Source: Siccirubricoccus sp. G192 (GTDB lineage: Bacteria > Pseudomonadota > Alphaproteobacteria > Acetobacterales > Acetobacteraceae). Taken from it: a DNA stretch of 64,000 bases. Each line of letters starts with the position of its first letter. Positions within the stretch are counted from its first letter, which is position 1. Of the stretch, positions 9,047-17,750 are shown piece after piece. A program made the position numbers and the translations under genes. Location of the stretch: assembly GCF_019084075.1 (NCBI RefSeq), contig NZ_JAHREN010000001.1, positions 1,709,501 through 1,773,500 of the forward strand, given 5' to 3'. The notes under the pieces were generated by a model. That model did no database searches and had not been told where the DNA came from. It was given only the letters and a program-made list of their open reading frames with translations.

Positions 9047-10321
9047 ATGTTCAACTGGACCCTGCGGGCGCCGCAGGATGGGGTGGTCATCGGCCCGGAG
9101 GAACGCCTGCCCTGGCCGCAGACCTGCATCCTCGGCCTGCAGCACGTGGTGGCCATGTTCGGCTCCACGGTGCTGGCGCCGGTGCTGATGGGCTTCGACC
9201 CCAACCTCGCCATTCTCATGAGCGGCATCGGCACGCTGATCTTCTTCACCGTGACCGGCGGCAAGGTGCCGAGCTATCTCGGCTCCTCCTTCGCCTTCAT
9301 CGCGGTGGTGATCGCCGCCACCGGCTATGCGGGCGGTGGTGGGCCGAACCCGAACCTCGGGCTGGCGCTGGGCGGCATCATCGCCTGCGGTGCCTGCCTG
9401 GCGCTGATCGGGCTACTGGTCATGGCCGGCGGCACCGGCTGGATCGAGCGGCTGATGCCGCCCGTCGTCACCGGCGCGGTGGTGGCGGTCATCGGCCTGA
9501 ACCTGGCGGCCATTCCGGTGAAGACCATGGCGCCGACCGGCTTCGATGCCTGGATGCAGGCGCTGACCATCCTCTGCGTCGCGCTAATCGCGGTGCGGGC
9601 GCGCGGACTGCTGCAAAGGCTGCTGATCCTGGCCGGGCTGCTGCTGGCGAGCCTGCTCTACGCGCTGCTGACCAATGGGCTCGGCATGGGCCGGCCGCTC
9701 GACCTTTCCGCGGTGGCGGCGGCGCCCTGGTTCGGCCTGCCGCGCCTGGCGGCGCCGGTCTTCGAGACCCGCGCCATGCTGCTGATCGTGCCGGTGGCGA
9801 TCGTGCTGGTGGCGGAGAATCTCGGGCATCTGAAGGCGGTGGGCGCCATGACCGGGCGCAGCATGGACCCGCATATGGGCCGCGCCTTCCTCGGCGACGG
9901 CTTGGCCACCATGGTGGCCGGCGCGGCGGGCGGCACCGGCGTAACCACCTATGCCGAGAATATCGGGGTGATGGCGGCGACCCGCATCTATTCCACGGCG
10001 CTTTTCGTGGTGGCGGCGCTGGTGGCCGTGGGCCTGGGCTTCTCGCCGAAATTCGGGGCGCTGATCGGGGCCATCCCGCTGCCGGTGATGGGCGGCGTCA
10101 GCATCGTGGTCTTCGGGCTGATCGCCGTGGCAGGGGCGCGGATCTGGGTGGAGAACCGGGTGGATTTCGCCGAGCCGCGCAACCTGATGGTGGCGGCCGT
10201 CACGCTGATCCTGGGCACCGGGGATTTCACGCTGCGCTTCGGGGAGTTCGCGCTGGGCGGGATCGGCACGGCGACCTTCGGCGCGATCCTGCTGCATGCG
10301 CTGCTGGGCGGGCGGCGTTGA
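9047..10321 (+). CDS. Uracil/xanthine permease (NCS2 family)
   Basis: 424-residue inner-membrane nucleobase:cation symporter with about 12-14 hydrophobic segments. Family hallmarks are PWPQTCILGLQHVVAMFGST near the N-terminus, SYLGSSFAFI, the glutamate motif VLVAENLGHLKA, and GVTTYAENIGVMAATRIYS, where NCS2 proteins bind the base. ATG 9047 is preceded by GGGGAGGGGGAG. Pyrimidine transport (UraA/RutG type) is the best guess, but the exact base cannot be read from sequence. The stop is only 18 bp from the stop of the convergent lipoprotein gene. Confidence 0.85.
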   Translation: MFNWTLRAPQDGVVIGPEERLPWPQTCILGLQHVVAMFGSTVLAPVLMGFDPNLAILMSGIGTLIFFTVTGGKVPSYLGSSFAFIAVVIAATGYAGGGGPNPNLGLALGGIIACGACLALIGLLVMAGGTGWIERLMPPVVTGAVVAVIGLNLAAIPVKTMAPTGFDAWMQALTILCVALIAVRARGLLQRLLILAGLLLASLLYALLTNGLGMGRPLDLSAVAAAPWFGLPRLAAPVFETRAMLLIVPVAIVLVAENLGHLKAVGAMTGRSMDPHMGRAFLGDGLATMVAGAAGGTGVTTYAENIGVMAATRIYSTALFVVAALVAVGLGFSPKFGALIGAIPLPVMGGVSIVVFGLIAVAGARIWVENRVDFAEPRNLMVAAVTLILGTGDFTLRFGEFALGGIGTATFGAILLHALLGGRR

Positions 10322-10339
10322 ACCTGAAGCTGCTACCCC

Positions 10340-11401
10340 TTATTGCGCCGGGATCGTGATGACCGGGGTCGGCTGGCGGCTGCTGCTCTCCGCCAGCACC
10401 TGCAGGACATAGGCGAAGGCGAAGGCCGCCTTGGAGCGGTAGTCGCCGGCCTCGATCCAGAACCAGCGGTCGCGATAGGGGATGGCGGCATAGGCATCCG
10501 ACGGCGCGCGCGGCCCCTGGTGCACGCGGACCAGGCGGTCCCGCGGATCCGCCGCCGCCGCATCGGTGGCGGGGGTTTCGCCGCGCCGGACATCCGCCGC
10601 CGGCACCTCGATCTGCGAACCGAGCTCGTGGAGGATCTGCAGCACCGAGCGCGTCAGCACCGCGACCTGGCCAGGACCGCCGGGGTTGCGCCCATAGACG
10701 ACCTCGACCTCGCGCGCCGCCGGCCCGATGCCGAGCAGCCGCCGGGCCTCGCGCACCGCCGCCCCGCTGCGCGGGTCGCCGCCATCGAGCAGCAGATAGA
10801 CCCGGCCGGCGGCCGGATGGCGCTCGAAGCGCAGGCTCACCGCGCTGGTGGCCTGGATGGCACGCAGCGCGCGCATCAGCTCCTGGAAGCCGCCGGAAGC
10901 CTGCTGCGACGCGCCACCGCTTGTCGCGCCATTCGGCAACCCGTTCACCGACTGGACCCCGAGCCGGAACAGCAGGTCGATCGGCGCGCCGCTCTGCGCC
11001 AGCGAGAGCAGTTCCACCGGGGCGAGCGGCCGCAGGTAGGATTGCGCGAATTGCTCCCCCGTCACCGGCGTGAAGGTGAAGGTGGGGCGGCTGGTATATT
11101 GCACCGTGCCGGACAGGGTGGCGAAATTGCCCGGGGCGGCATTCGGATAGGCGTTGAGCCCGGCCTGCGCCGTGCCTTGCACGGTATAGCCGGAGATGAG
11201 CTGGCTGACCGAGAGGAAGGTCGGCACATCCGCATAGCGCAGGCGCACCATGTTCAGCAGCATCTGCCGCTTCAGCCCTTCGCCCAGGGTGGCGGCATAG
11301 CCCATCTGGTCCACCTCCAACTGCTGCGGCCCGACCCCGGCGCAGCCGGCAAGCAGCAGCAGCGCGGCGCGCGCGAGACGGGCAGCGGCGCCAAGCATCA
11401 T
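10340..11401 (-). CDS. Putative outer lipoprotein of unknown function
   Basis: 353 residues from ATG 11401. A classic lipoprotein signal, LARAALLLLAGC, places the lipidated cysteine near residue 20. An in-frame ATG at 11485 has AGGGA upstream but would give an unusually long n-region. The mature protein has LKRQMLLNMVRLRYADVPTFLSVSQ, a TFTFTPVTGEQF segment, a middle region suggesting strand-helix folding (VSLRFERHPAAGRVYLLLDG) and a C-terminus ending VLAESSSRQPTPVITIPAQ. I recognise it as a conserved proteobacterial lipoprotein type but cannot assign a role. No operon partner is evident. Confidence 0.7.
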   Translation of the reverse strand: MMLGAAARLARAALLLLAGCAGVGPQQLEVDQMGYAATLGEGLKRQMLLNMVRLRYADVPTFLSVSQLISGYTVQGTAQAGLNAYPNAAPGNFATLSGTVQYTSRPTFTFTPVTGEQFAQSYLRPLAPVELLSLAQSGAPIDLLFRLGVQSVNGLPNGATSGGASQQASGGFQELMRALRAIQATSAVSLRFERHPAAGRVYLLLDGGDPRSGAAVREARRLLGIGPAAREVEVVYGRNPGGPGQVAVLTRSVLQILHELGSQIEVPAADVRRGETPATDAAAADPRDRLVRVHQGPRAPSDAYAAIPYRDRWFWIEAGDYRSKAAFAFAYVLQVLAESSSRQPTPVITIPAQ

Positions 11402-11810
11402 GCCGACCCTGGTCCTGAAGGCAGGCTGCAACAGAGGAGCGGAGCGCCCCGGCCGGGCCGGGGCGGTGGGGTTTGCTGGCGTCATTCACGTCCCTGCAAT
11501 GCGGCAGCGGACCGGCGGGCCACTGCCAGGCCGCCGGCGGGACGACCGATTTCAGGACAGGCCGATAGCCCAAGGCCCTGCTTCCATCCATACCGGCCTT
11601 CAGCGCTGGCGGCCATCCGCCAAATGGCCGCGCAAGCCCTGTTGCGGCGGCCCGCCCGGGATGGCGCGCGGCAGCTTCGCCGCGCCGGGCGCCTGTTTGC
11701 ATCTTGCGGACCGGTTCACGCCCTCCGGCTGCGCCTGCGGACGGCCGGGCCACTTGTATCCTGCGGACCGATTCACGCCCTCCGGCTTCGCCTGCGGACG
11801 ACCGGGCCAC
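11402..11810. other. Intergenic region with tandem copies of a hairpin repeat
   Basis: 409 bp without a credible gene. The left half shows nothing distinct beyond the upstream region of the lipoprotein gene. The right part (11697-11811) holds two copies of the intergenic element annotated separately. Short ORFs across it are low-complexity translations of that repeat. Confidence 0.5.
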
Positions 11811-11811
11811 T
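11697..11811 (-). repeat. Two tandem copies of a ~57-bp stop-codon-abutting hairpin element
   Basis: Copies 11697-11754 and 11754-11811 differ at about five positions. Read on the minus strand, each contains GTGGCCCG, then a CCGCAGG ... CCGGAGG core and CGTGAA, closing with CGGTCC. The outer arms pair imperfectly. The inner copy begins directly at the stop codon of the response-regulator gene. Related copies occur at 17751-17888 and 40938-40988. Confidence 0.75.
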
Positions 11812-12209
11812 CAGCCCCGTGGGCAGACCGCCCGCACCGCCTCGACAAGCTGGGAGGGCAGGAAGGGCTTGGCCACCAGGCGTTCCCAATCCTCCAGCGG
11901 CCTGCCGCGGTCGATGACCCATTCGGGATTGCCGGTCACATAGACAACGCCGATGCGCGGCAGGCGCCGCCGCATCTCGGCCGCGAGGTCGAGACCATTG
12001 AGTTCCCGCGGCCCGAGGTTGAGGTCCGTCACCAGCACCGCCTCCTCGGTCAGGCGGCGTGCGGCGATGCCGAAGGCGCATTCGGCGTTCCAGGTCTCGG
12101 CGACCGCCATTCCCTCATCCAGGAGGCAATCGCAGATCAGGAGGCGGACGAGGGCCTCATCTTCCACGACCAGGACATCCGCTTCGGACCCGTTATCTGC
12201 AAGGACCAT
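11811..12209 (-). CDS. Single-domain response regulator (CheY-like receiver)
   Basis: 132 residues forming only a receiver domain. The acidic pocket is in VLVVEDEA, the phosphoacceptor aspartate in LVTDLNLG, the conserved Thr in YVTGNPE, and the lysine in VAKPFLPSQL. There is no output domain, so it acts through protein contacts or as a phosphate sink. No histidine kinase lies nearby. A second receiver-only protein is encoded at 51144-51602 with a similar VVEDEALV opening, and the type resembles alphaproteobacterial orphan receivers paired with HWE/HisKA2 kinases. The stop codon abuts a repeated hairpin element. Confidence 0.85.
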   Translation of the reverse strand: MVLADNGSEADVLVVEDEALVRLLICDCLLDEGMAVAETWNAECAFGIAARRLTEEAVLVTDLNLGPRELNGLDLAAEMRRRLPRIGVVYVTGNPEWVIDRGRPLEDWERLVAKPFLPSQLVEAVRAVCPRG

Positions 12210-12317
12210 GATCGCGCCTATCGCTGCATGCTATTGCATGAGCTTGTTACGCTTCGTCGCAACCCTGGGATGCAGAAGTGAATCGCACAATGTCGTGGTC
12301 TGCTACCGTTGGTTGCA

Positions 12318-13274
12318 TTAGCCCGCGCGTGCTCCGGTAGCCTGCAGGATCGGCTCCCACTTCTCCGCTTCGGCGCGGAGGAAGCGGGCCGCCTCGGCAG
12401 GGTCACCCTCCAGCGGCTCCAGCCCGGCCTCGGCATAGCGCTGCTGCACCGTGGGTTCGGCCAGGGCGGCGCTGGCGGCGCGGGAGAGCCGCTCCAGGAT
12501 GGCGGGCGGGGTGCCGGCGGGCGCCTGCAAGGACTGCCAGGAGGAGGCCGCGTAGCCCGCGACCCCCGCCTCCGCCAGGGTCGGCAGGTCCGGCAACAGG
12601 CGGGAGCGCGTGGGGGTGGTGACCGCCAGCGCCCGTACCCTGCCATCCCGCGCGAGCGGCGCCAGCAGGGTCTGGCTGTCGATCATCAGGTCGGCGCGGC
12701 CGGCCACCAGATCCGTCACCGCCTGGGGCGTGCCGCGATAGGTGACGGTGGTGAATTCCACCCCGGCCAGCCGCTTCAGCAATTCGCCCGCGAGGTGCGA
12801 GGCGGCGCCGATGCCGGTCGTGGCGAAATTCGCCTCGCCCTTGCGCGCCCGCAGCCAGGCGAGCAGCCCCGGCACATCCCGCGCCGGCACCGAGGGATGC
12901 ACCGCCACCACGAAGGGCTGGTTGCCGAGCAGGGCGATGGGCGCGAAATCCGCCAGCGGATCGAAGCCGAGATCGGGATAGAGCGCCGCCATCACCGCAT
13001 GCGCGGCGCCCGAAAGCAGCAGCGTGTAACCATCCGGTGCCGCCCGGGCCACTGCGCGGGCGCCGATGGTGGCGCCGGCGCCGGGCAGGTTCTCCACCAC
13101 CACGGGCTGGCCGAGCTGGCGCGTCATCGGCTCGGCCAGGATGCGGGCGACGACATCGATGATGCCGCCGGCGGCGAAGGGCACTACCACCCGCACCGGG
13201 CGCGCGGGGTAGCCCTGCGCCCGCGCCAGGCTGGGGGCGGCGAGAGGCGCGAGCAGCAGCGTCCGGCGATGCAT
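12318..13274 (-). CDS. Tripartite tricarboxylate transporter receptor (Bug/TctC family)
   Basis: 318-residue periplasmic solute receptor. A signal peptide (MHRRTLLLAPLAAPSLARA) precedes YPARPVRVVVPFAAGGIIDVV, the Bug family opening. VVENLPGAGATIGARAVARA, DGYTLLLSG, and the late TLAEAGVAGYAASSWQ follow. It would bind a carboxylate or similar small organic anion. No TctA/TctB membrane genes lie in the window, so it is an orphan receptor, as is usual for expanded Bug families. It sits 52 bp downstream of a second Bug receptor on the same strand. Confidence 0.9.
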   Translation of the reverse strand: MHRRTLLLAPLAAPSLARAQGYPARPVRVVVPFAAGGIIDVVARILAEPMTRQLGQPVVVENLPGAGATIGARAVARAAPDGYTLLLSGAAHAVMAALYPDLGFDPLADFAPIALLGNQPFVVAVHPSVPARDVPGLLAWLRARKGEANFATTGIGAASHLAGELLKRLAGVEFTTVTYRGTPQAVTDLVAGRADLMIDSQTLLAPLARDGRVRALAVTTPTRSRLLPDLPTLAEAGVAGYAASSWQSLQAPAGTPPAILERLSRAASAALAEPTVQQRYAEAGLEPLEGDPAEAARFLRAEAEKWEPILQATGARAG

Positions 13275-13326
13275 GGCAGGGGCTCCTTCGGTGACGGCCC
13301 CGCCATGCTACCGGGTTTCGGCTCCG

Positions 13327-14313
13327 CTATTCGATGCGGATATTCGCGTTGCGGATCAGCGCCGCGTAGCGCTCGGCATCGCGCCGGAGCAGGGCGGCGG
13401 CGTCGGCGCTGGTGCCGCCGCCGGGCAGGAAGCCGGCATCGCGGATGCGCGGGCGCATGGTCGGGTCCGCCAGCGCCTTGTTCACCGCCCCCGCCAGCCG
13501 CTCGCTGAGCGCTGCCGGCAGGTTCGGCGGGCCCATCAGCATGTACCAGACATTGGCGTTGAAGTCCGGGGCGCTGAAGCCCTCGAAGCGGGATTCGGCG
13601 ATGGTCGGCACCTCGGGCAGCCATTCCACGCGCTGCGGCATGGTGGTGGCCAGCACCCGCACGCGCCCGGCGCGGATATGCGGCAGGTAGGTGGGGAAGG
13701 TGTCGATGGCGAGGTCGATCCGCCCGGCCAGGATCTCGTTCACCGCCTGGCCGGTGCCGCGGAAGGGCACATGCGTCATCTGGATGCCGGCCCGGCTCGC
13801 CAGCAGTTCGGCCGCCAGGTGCTGCTGCGTGGCGACGCCGGAGGAGGAGTAGTTGAGCTTGCCCGGATTGGCCCGCGCATACTCGATCAGCCCCTTCAGG
13901 TCCTGCGCCGGCGAGTTCAGCGGCACCACCGCCACCAGCGGGACGGTGGCCGCCAGCACGATCGGCGTCTGGTCGCGGTAGATGTCGAAGGGCGGCGGGT
14001 GCATCTGCGGCGGCACCACGGCGGAGGCGCTGACCGTGGTCATGAACAGCGTATAGCCGTCCGGCTGGGCGCGGGTGCCGGCCAGCGCCGCGATGGTGCC
14101 GCTGGCGCCCGGCCGGTTCTCCACCGCGATCGGCTGGCCAAGCTCCTGTTGCAGCGCGGGTTGCAGCAGGCGGGAGATGATGTCGGTGCCGCCGCCGGGG
14201 GCGAAGCCGACCAGCATGGTGATGGGGCGGGTCGGATAGGCGGCCTGGGCGCGGGCCAGGCGCGGCGCGGCGAGCAGCGCGGCGCCGGCAAGCAGGGGGC
14301 GGCGGGTGAGCAT
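13327..14313 (-). CDS. Tripartite tricarboxylate transporter receptor (Bug/TctC family)
   Basis: 328 residues from ATG 14313, chosen because CCGGAGA lies six bases upstream; the frame is open further upstream without a signal sequence. The signal MLTRRPLLAGAALLAAPRLARAQ has a twin-arginine-like start. Bug hallmarks are YPTRPITMLVGFAPGGGTDI, VENRPGASGTIAALAG, DGYTLFMTT, LKGLIEYARANPGKLNYSS and TIAESRFEGFSAPDFNANV. The ligand is unknown. It lies between an enoyl-CoA hydratase and a second Bug receptor on the same strand, suggesting uptake of a compound degraded through CoA thioesters. Confidence 0.9.
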   Translation of the reverse strand: MLTRRPLLAGAALLAAPRLARAQAAYPTRPITMLVGFAPGGGTDIISRLLQPALQQELGQPIAVENRPGASGTIAALAGTRAQPDGYTLFMTTVSASAVVPPQMHPPPFDIYRDQTPIVLAATVPLVAVVPLNSPAQDLKGLIEYARANPGKLNYSSSGVATQQHLAAELLASRAGIQMTHVPFRGTGQAVNEILAGRIDLAIDTFPTYLPHIRAGRVRVLATTMPQRVEWLPEVPTIAESRFEGFSAPDFNANVWYMLMGPPNLPAALSERLAGAVNKALADPTMRPRIRDAGFLPGGGTSADAAALLRRDAERYAALIRNANIRIE

Positions 14314-14342
14314 GCGTTTCTCCGGTGGTGCGGTCTTGGTCT

Positions 14343-15119
14343 TCAGGTGCCGGTCCAGACAGGCGGGCGGCGGGTGAGGAAGCTCTCCACGCCTTCCCGG
14401 AAGTCGCGGCTGGTGAAGCACATCGCCACCAGGTCGTCACCTGGCACCTGGCGGGCGGCGAGGCGGAGCCGGCGCATCGCCTCCTTGGTGGCGCGCATGG
14501 TGAGCGGCGCATTGGCGGCGATGCCGCGCGCCAGTTCCTCGGCGCGGGCCTGGAGCGCGGCGTGGTCCGGCAGCACCTCGGAGAGCAGGCCGATGGCCTT
14601 GGCCTCCTCGGCGCCGATCAGCCGGGCGGTATAGATCAGGTCGATGACCCGGGCCGGGCCGATCAGCGCCGCCAGACGCCCGTAATTCGCCATGGAGAGG
14701 CAATTGCCGAGGGTCTTGGCGATGGGGAAGCCGATGCGGGCATTGGCGGCGCCGATCCGCATGTCGCAGACCGCGGCAATGGCGGCGCCGCCGCCGGTGG
14801 CCGCCCCGGCGATGGCGGCGATGGTGGGCTTCGGGCAGTCCTCGATGGCGGTCAGGACGCGGTCGATCCGTTCCTCATAGGCCAGTGCATCCTCGGCGGT
14901 GCGGAAGCTGGTGAACTGGCCGATATCGGTGCCGGCGGCGAAAGCCTTCTCGCCGCTGCCGGTGACGACCAGGGCGCGCACCGCGGGGTCGCCCGCGATC
15001 TCGCCGCAGATGCCGGCCAGGCGCTCATACATCGGGAAGGTGAGGGCATTGCGCGCCTGCGGCCGGTTCAGGGTGACGAAGCCGATGCCGTCGCGCAGCT
15101 CGTAGAGCAGGTCTTCCAT
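14343..15119 (-). CDS. Enoyl-CoA hydratase/isomerase (crotonase) family protein
   Basis: 258 residues, the usual crotonase length. Recognisable motifs are VTLNRPQARNALTFPMYERL, the oxyanion-hole segments AFAAGTDIGQF and IAGAATGGGAAIAAVCDMRI, PIAKTLGNCLS and GLLSEVLPD. The catalytic glutamates of classic hydratases are not clearly present around GGGAAIAAVCD, so another crotonase reaction is possible. It is transcribed away from the di-iron gene across a shared promoter region with a 13-bp inverted repeat. A good promoter reads TTGTCG - 17 bp - TCTAGA on the minus strand. Confidence 0.88.
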   Translation of the reverse strand: MEDLLYELRDGIGFVTLNRPQARNALTFPMYERLAGICGEIAGDPAVRALVVTGSGEKAFAAGTDIGQFTSFRTAEDALAYEERIDRVLTAIEDCPKPTIAAIAGAATGGGAAIAAVCDMRIGAANARIGFPIAKTLGNCLSMANYGRLAALIGPARVIDLIYTARLIGAEEAKAIGLLSEVLPDHAALQARAEELARGIAANAPLTMRATKEAMRRLRLAARQVPGDDLVAMCFTSRDFREGVESFLTRRPPVWTGT

Positions 15120-15145
15120 CGGGCGCCCTCCTGGCCTGTGATTCG

Positions 15146-15250
15146 GGCCAGTCTAGACCAGGCTTGCGGGGGGGCGACAAAGCGGCCTGGTTGCCGCCGC
15201 AGCACGAAGCGGTCCCGTGTTCCAGCCGGGCAAAGCCTGGTCTAGCATTG
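15146..15250. promoter_or_regulatory. Divergent promoter region with 13-bp inverted repeat
   Basis: CTAGACCAGGCTT (15153-15165) and its exact reverse complement (15233-15245) lie 67 bp apart between the divergent crotonase and di-iron genes. Each copy contains a TCTAG -10-like core pointing outward. The minus-strand copy has TTGTCG 17 bp upstream. This could be two matching promoters or paired operator sites. Confidence 0.5.
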
Positions 15251-15297
15251 CCGGCAAGCCCCTGGGCTCCGGGCCCGGGAGCGCGGAGGCCCATGCC

Positions 15298-16368
15298 ATG
15301 ACCATCGCCGATTCCTATGCGATCCCCGGCACGCCGCGGCGCTGGGACGTGCCGCAGGATTATGTCACCTGCTTCAACTGGGAATTCGCCCCCGAGCGCA
15401 CCCGCCTGCTCGGCCTCTATGAGCGCGGCAAGACGATGCAGTGGAACGCCACGGACCGCATCGACTGGAGCCAGGAGCTGGACCCCGAGAACCCGCAGCA
15501 ATTGCCGCCGGAGATGCTGCCGATCAACGCCGCGCCCTTCTTCCAGCGGATGGCGCCGCGCGAGCAGAGCGAGATCCGCCGGCACCACCAGGCATGGGGG
15601 ATCAGCCAGTTCCTGCATGGCGAGCAGGGGGCGCTGATCTGCGCCGCCAAGATCGTGCAGCAGGTGCCCGACATGGACGCCAAATTCTACGCCGCGACCC
15701 AGGTGATGGACGAGGCCCGGCACGTCGAGGTCTACAAGAAGCTGCTGGAGAAATTCGGCACCGCCTATCCCATGACCAGGCCCCTGCAGACCCTGCTGGA
15801 CCAGGTGCTGCAGGACCGGCGCTGGGACATGACCTATCTCGGCATGCAGGTGGTGATCGAGGGGCTGGCGCTGGCCGCCTTCGCCCGCATCCGCGACCAC
15901 GCGCAGAACCCGCTGGCCGCGGCGGTGAATGCCTATGTCATGGAGGACGAGGCGCGGCACGTGGCCTTCGGCCGGCTGTCGCTGCGCGATTACTATCCGC
16001 AGCTCACCCAGCATGAGCGGGACGAGCGCGAGGAATTCCTGGTCGAGGCCTGCTACCACATGCGCGACCGTTTCGACGCGCTGGGATTGTGGGAGAGCCT
16101 CGGCCTGCCGGTGGAGGAATGCCTCCGCTACTTGCAGGAAAGCGGCGTGCAGGCCGCCTTCCGCAGCCGGCTCTTCACCCGCATCGTGCCGACGGTGAGG
16201 GATATCGGCCTCTGGGGCGAGAAGATCCGCCGCGGCTACGAGCAGATGGGCGTGCTGGACTACGCCAAGGTGGATATCGAGGCGCAGGGCGCGGAGGACG
16301 AGCGGGTGGCGCGGGAGCATGATGCCCGCCGCGCCCATGTGGAGGAGGTGATCCGCGCCGCGGAATAG
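15298..16368 (+). CDS. Ferritin-like di-iron protein (R2-like / aminobenzoate-oxygenase type)
   Basis: 356 residues from ATG 15298, with GGAGG upstream. The four-helix-bundle di-iron ligands are all visible: E109 in HGEQGAL, E139xxH142 in MDEARHVE, E188 in VVIEGLA, and E218xxH221 in EDEARHVAF. The two EARH motifs and spacing match class I ribonucleotide-reductase-R2-like and AurF-like oxygenases. It is not a true NrdB, because the radical tyrosine context and C-terminal R1-binding tail are not evident and no nrdA is present. A likely role is oxidation of a small organic substrate in the neighbouring pathway; the substrate is unknown. Confidence 0.8.
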   Translation: MTIADSYAIPGTPRRWDVPQDYVTCFNWEFAPERTRLLGLYERGKTMQWNATDRIDWSQELDPENPQQLPPEMLPINAAPFFQRMAPREQSEIRRHHQAWGISQFLHGEQGALICAAKIVQQVPDMDAKFYAATQVMDEARHVEVYKKLLEKFGTAYPMTRPLQTLLDQVLQDRRWDMTYLGMQVVIEGLALAAFARIRDHAQNPLAAAVNAYVMEDEARHVAFGRLSLRDYYPQLTQHERDEREEFLVEACYHMRDRFDALGLWESLGLPVEECLRYLQESGVQAAFRSRLFTRIVPTVRDIGLWGEKIRRGYEQMGVLDYAKVDIEAQGAEDERVAREHDARRAHVEEVIRAAE

Positions 16369-16445
16369 GGGGGCGAACCCACCCCTTGACCTGCCGCCGC
16401 CGGGCCAGCACACCGGCGCTGGCGCGGAACGGAAGGACCAGACCC

Positions 16446-17642
16446 ATGCGGATCGTCGCGGTCAAGGATGCGGTGGTGCCGATCGCCTCCGCCATCGCCA
16501 ATGCCTATATCGACTTCTCGAAAATGACGGCGAGCGTCGTGGCCGTGACGGTGGAGAGCGGCGATGGCCGCCGCGCCACCGGCTATGGCTTCAACAGCAA
16601 TGGCCGCTACGCCCAGCCCGGCCTGCTGCGCGAACGCTTCATCCCCCGCCTGCTGGAGGCGCGCGGCGCGGCGCTGGAACACCCGGATGGCGGGCTGGAG
16701 CCGGCCGGCGCCTGGGCGGCGATGATGCGGAACGAGAAGCCCGGCGGGCATGGCGACCGCAGCGTGGCGGTCGGCGTGCTCGACATGGCGCTCTGGGACG
16801 CGGCGGCGAAGCTGGCCGGGCTGCCGCTCTGGCGGCTGCTGGCCGACCGCTTCCGCGGCGGCCCAGAGGGCGTCGAACTGGATGAGACCGCCTGGATCTA
16901 CGCCGCCGGCGGCTACTACTACCCCGGCAAGGGGCTGGAGGAGCTGGTGGCCGAGATGCAGCGCTACCTCGACCTCGGCTATTCCGTGGTGAAGATGAAG
17001 ATCGGCGGCGCCCCCGGCACGCCGATCAAGGAGGCGCTGAAGCTCGATATCGCGCGGATCGAGGCGGTGCTGAAGCTGCTGGGTGGCGACGGGTCGCGCC
17101 TCTGCGTCGATGTGAACGGCCGCTTCGGGCTGCATGCGGCGCTGGCCTATGGCGCGGCGCTGGAGCCCTACCGCCTGCGCTGGTACGAGGAGCCGCTGGA
17201 CCCGCTGGACTACGCCACCCATGCGACGCTGGCCGAGCATTATGCGCCGCCCATCGCCACCGGCGAGAATCTCTTCTCCATGCAGGATGCGCGGAACCTG
17301 ATCCGGCATGGCGGGCTGCGCCCGGACCGCGACATCCTGCAATTCGACCCGGCGCTCTCCTATGGGCTGGTGGAGTATCTGCGGACGCTTGCCATGTTGC
17401 AGGCCCATGGCTGGAGCCCGCGCCGCTGCGTGCCGCATGGTGGCCACCAATTCGCGCTGAACATCGCAGTGGGGCTGGGGCTCGGCGGCAATGAGAGCTA
17501 CCCGGAGGTATTCGCGCCCTTCGGCGGCTTCGCGGATTCCACCCCGGTGCAGGACAGCCGCATCCGCATGCCGGACCTGCCCGGCATCGGCTTCGAGGCC
17601 AAGGCCGACCTTTGGGACGTGCTGCGGGATCTCGCCGCGTAA
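16446..17642 (+). CDS. Enolase-superfamily dehydratase, D-tartrate dehydratase-like
   Basis: 398 residues. It closely follows, from memory, the D-tartrate dehydratase of Bradyrhizobium. Shared segments include IANAYIDFSKMT, YGFNSNGRYAQ, AMMRNEKPGGHGDRSVAVG, YAAGGYYYPGKGL, the base motif VVKMKIGGAP (KxK), the metal ligands in CVDVNGRF, WYEEPLDP and ATGENLFS, the catalytic His in CVPHGGHQFALN, and GLGGNESYPEVF. The expected reaction is D-tartrate to oxaloacetate plus water, Mg-dependent and cytosolic. ATG 16446 has GGAAGGA upstream. Nearby Bug receptors could supply such a dicarboxylate. The substrate remains an inference from similarity. Confidence 0.85.
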   Translation: MRIVAVKDAVVPIASAIANAYIDFSKMTASVVAVTVESGDGRRATGYGFNSNGRYAQPGLLRERFIPRLLEARGAALEHPDGGLEPAGAWAAMMRNEKPGGHGDRSVAVGVLDMALWDAAAKLAGLPLWRLLADRFRGGPEGVELDETAWIYAAGGYYYPGKGLEELVAEMQRYLDLGYSVVKMKIGGAPGTPIKEALKLDIARIEAVLKLLGGDGSRLCVDVNGRFGLHAALAYGAALEPYRLRWYEEPLDPLDYATHATLAEHYAPPIATGENLFSMQDARNLIRHGGLRPDRDILQFDPALSYGLVEYLRTLAMLQAHGWSPRRCVPHGGHQFALNIAVGLGLGGNESYPEVFAPFGGFADSTPVQDSRIRMPDLPGIGFEAKADLWDVLRDLAA

Positions 17643-17750
17643 AACGACGTGCGGGTGGTCTTCGCCGATGGGCGGGCGGAGGAACGGCGGCAGGTGGATA
17701 CCTGCTCGATCACCGACATGACGTTCCGCTGAAGCCCCTCCGGTGCCCCC

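Noticed and set aside
11600..11848. Small minus-strand ORF with repeats GRPQAxPEGVNRSA
   Set aside because: It is a translation of the two intergenic hairpin copies and overlaps the response-regulator end in another frame.
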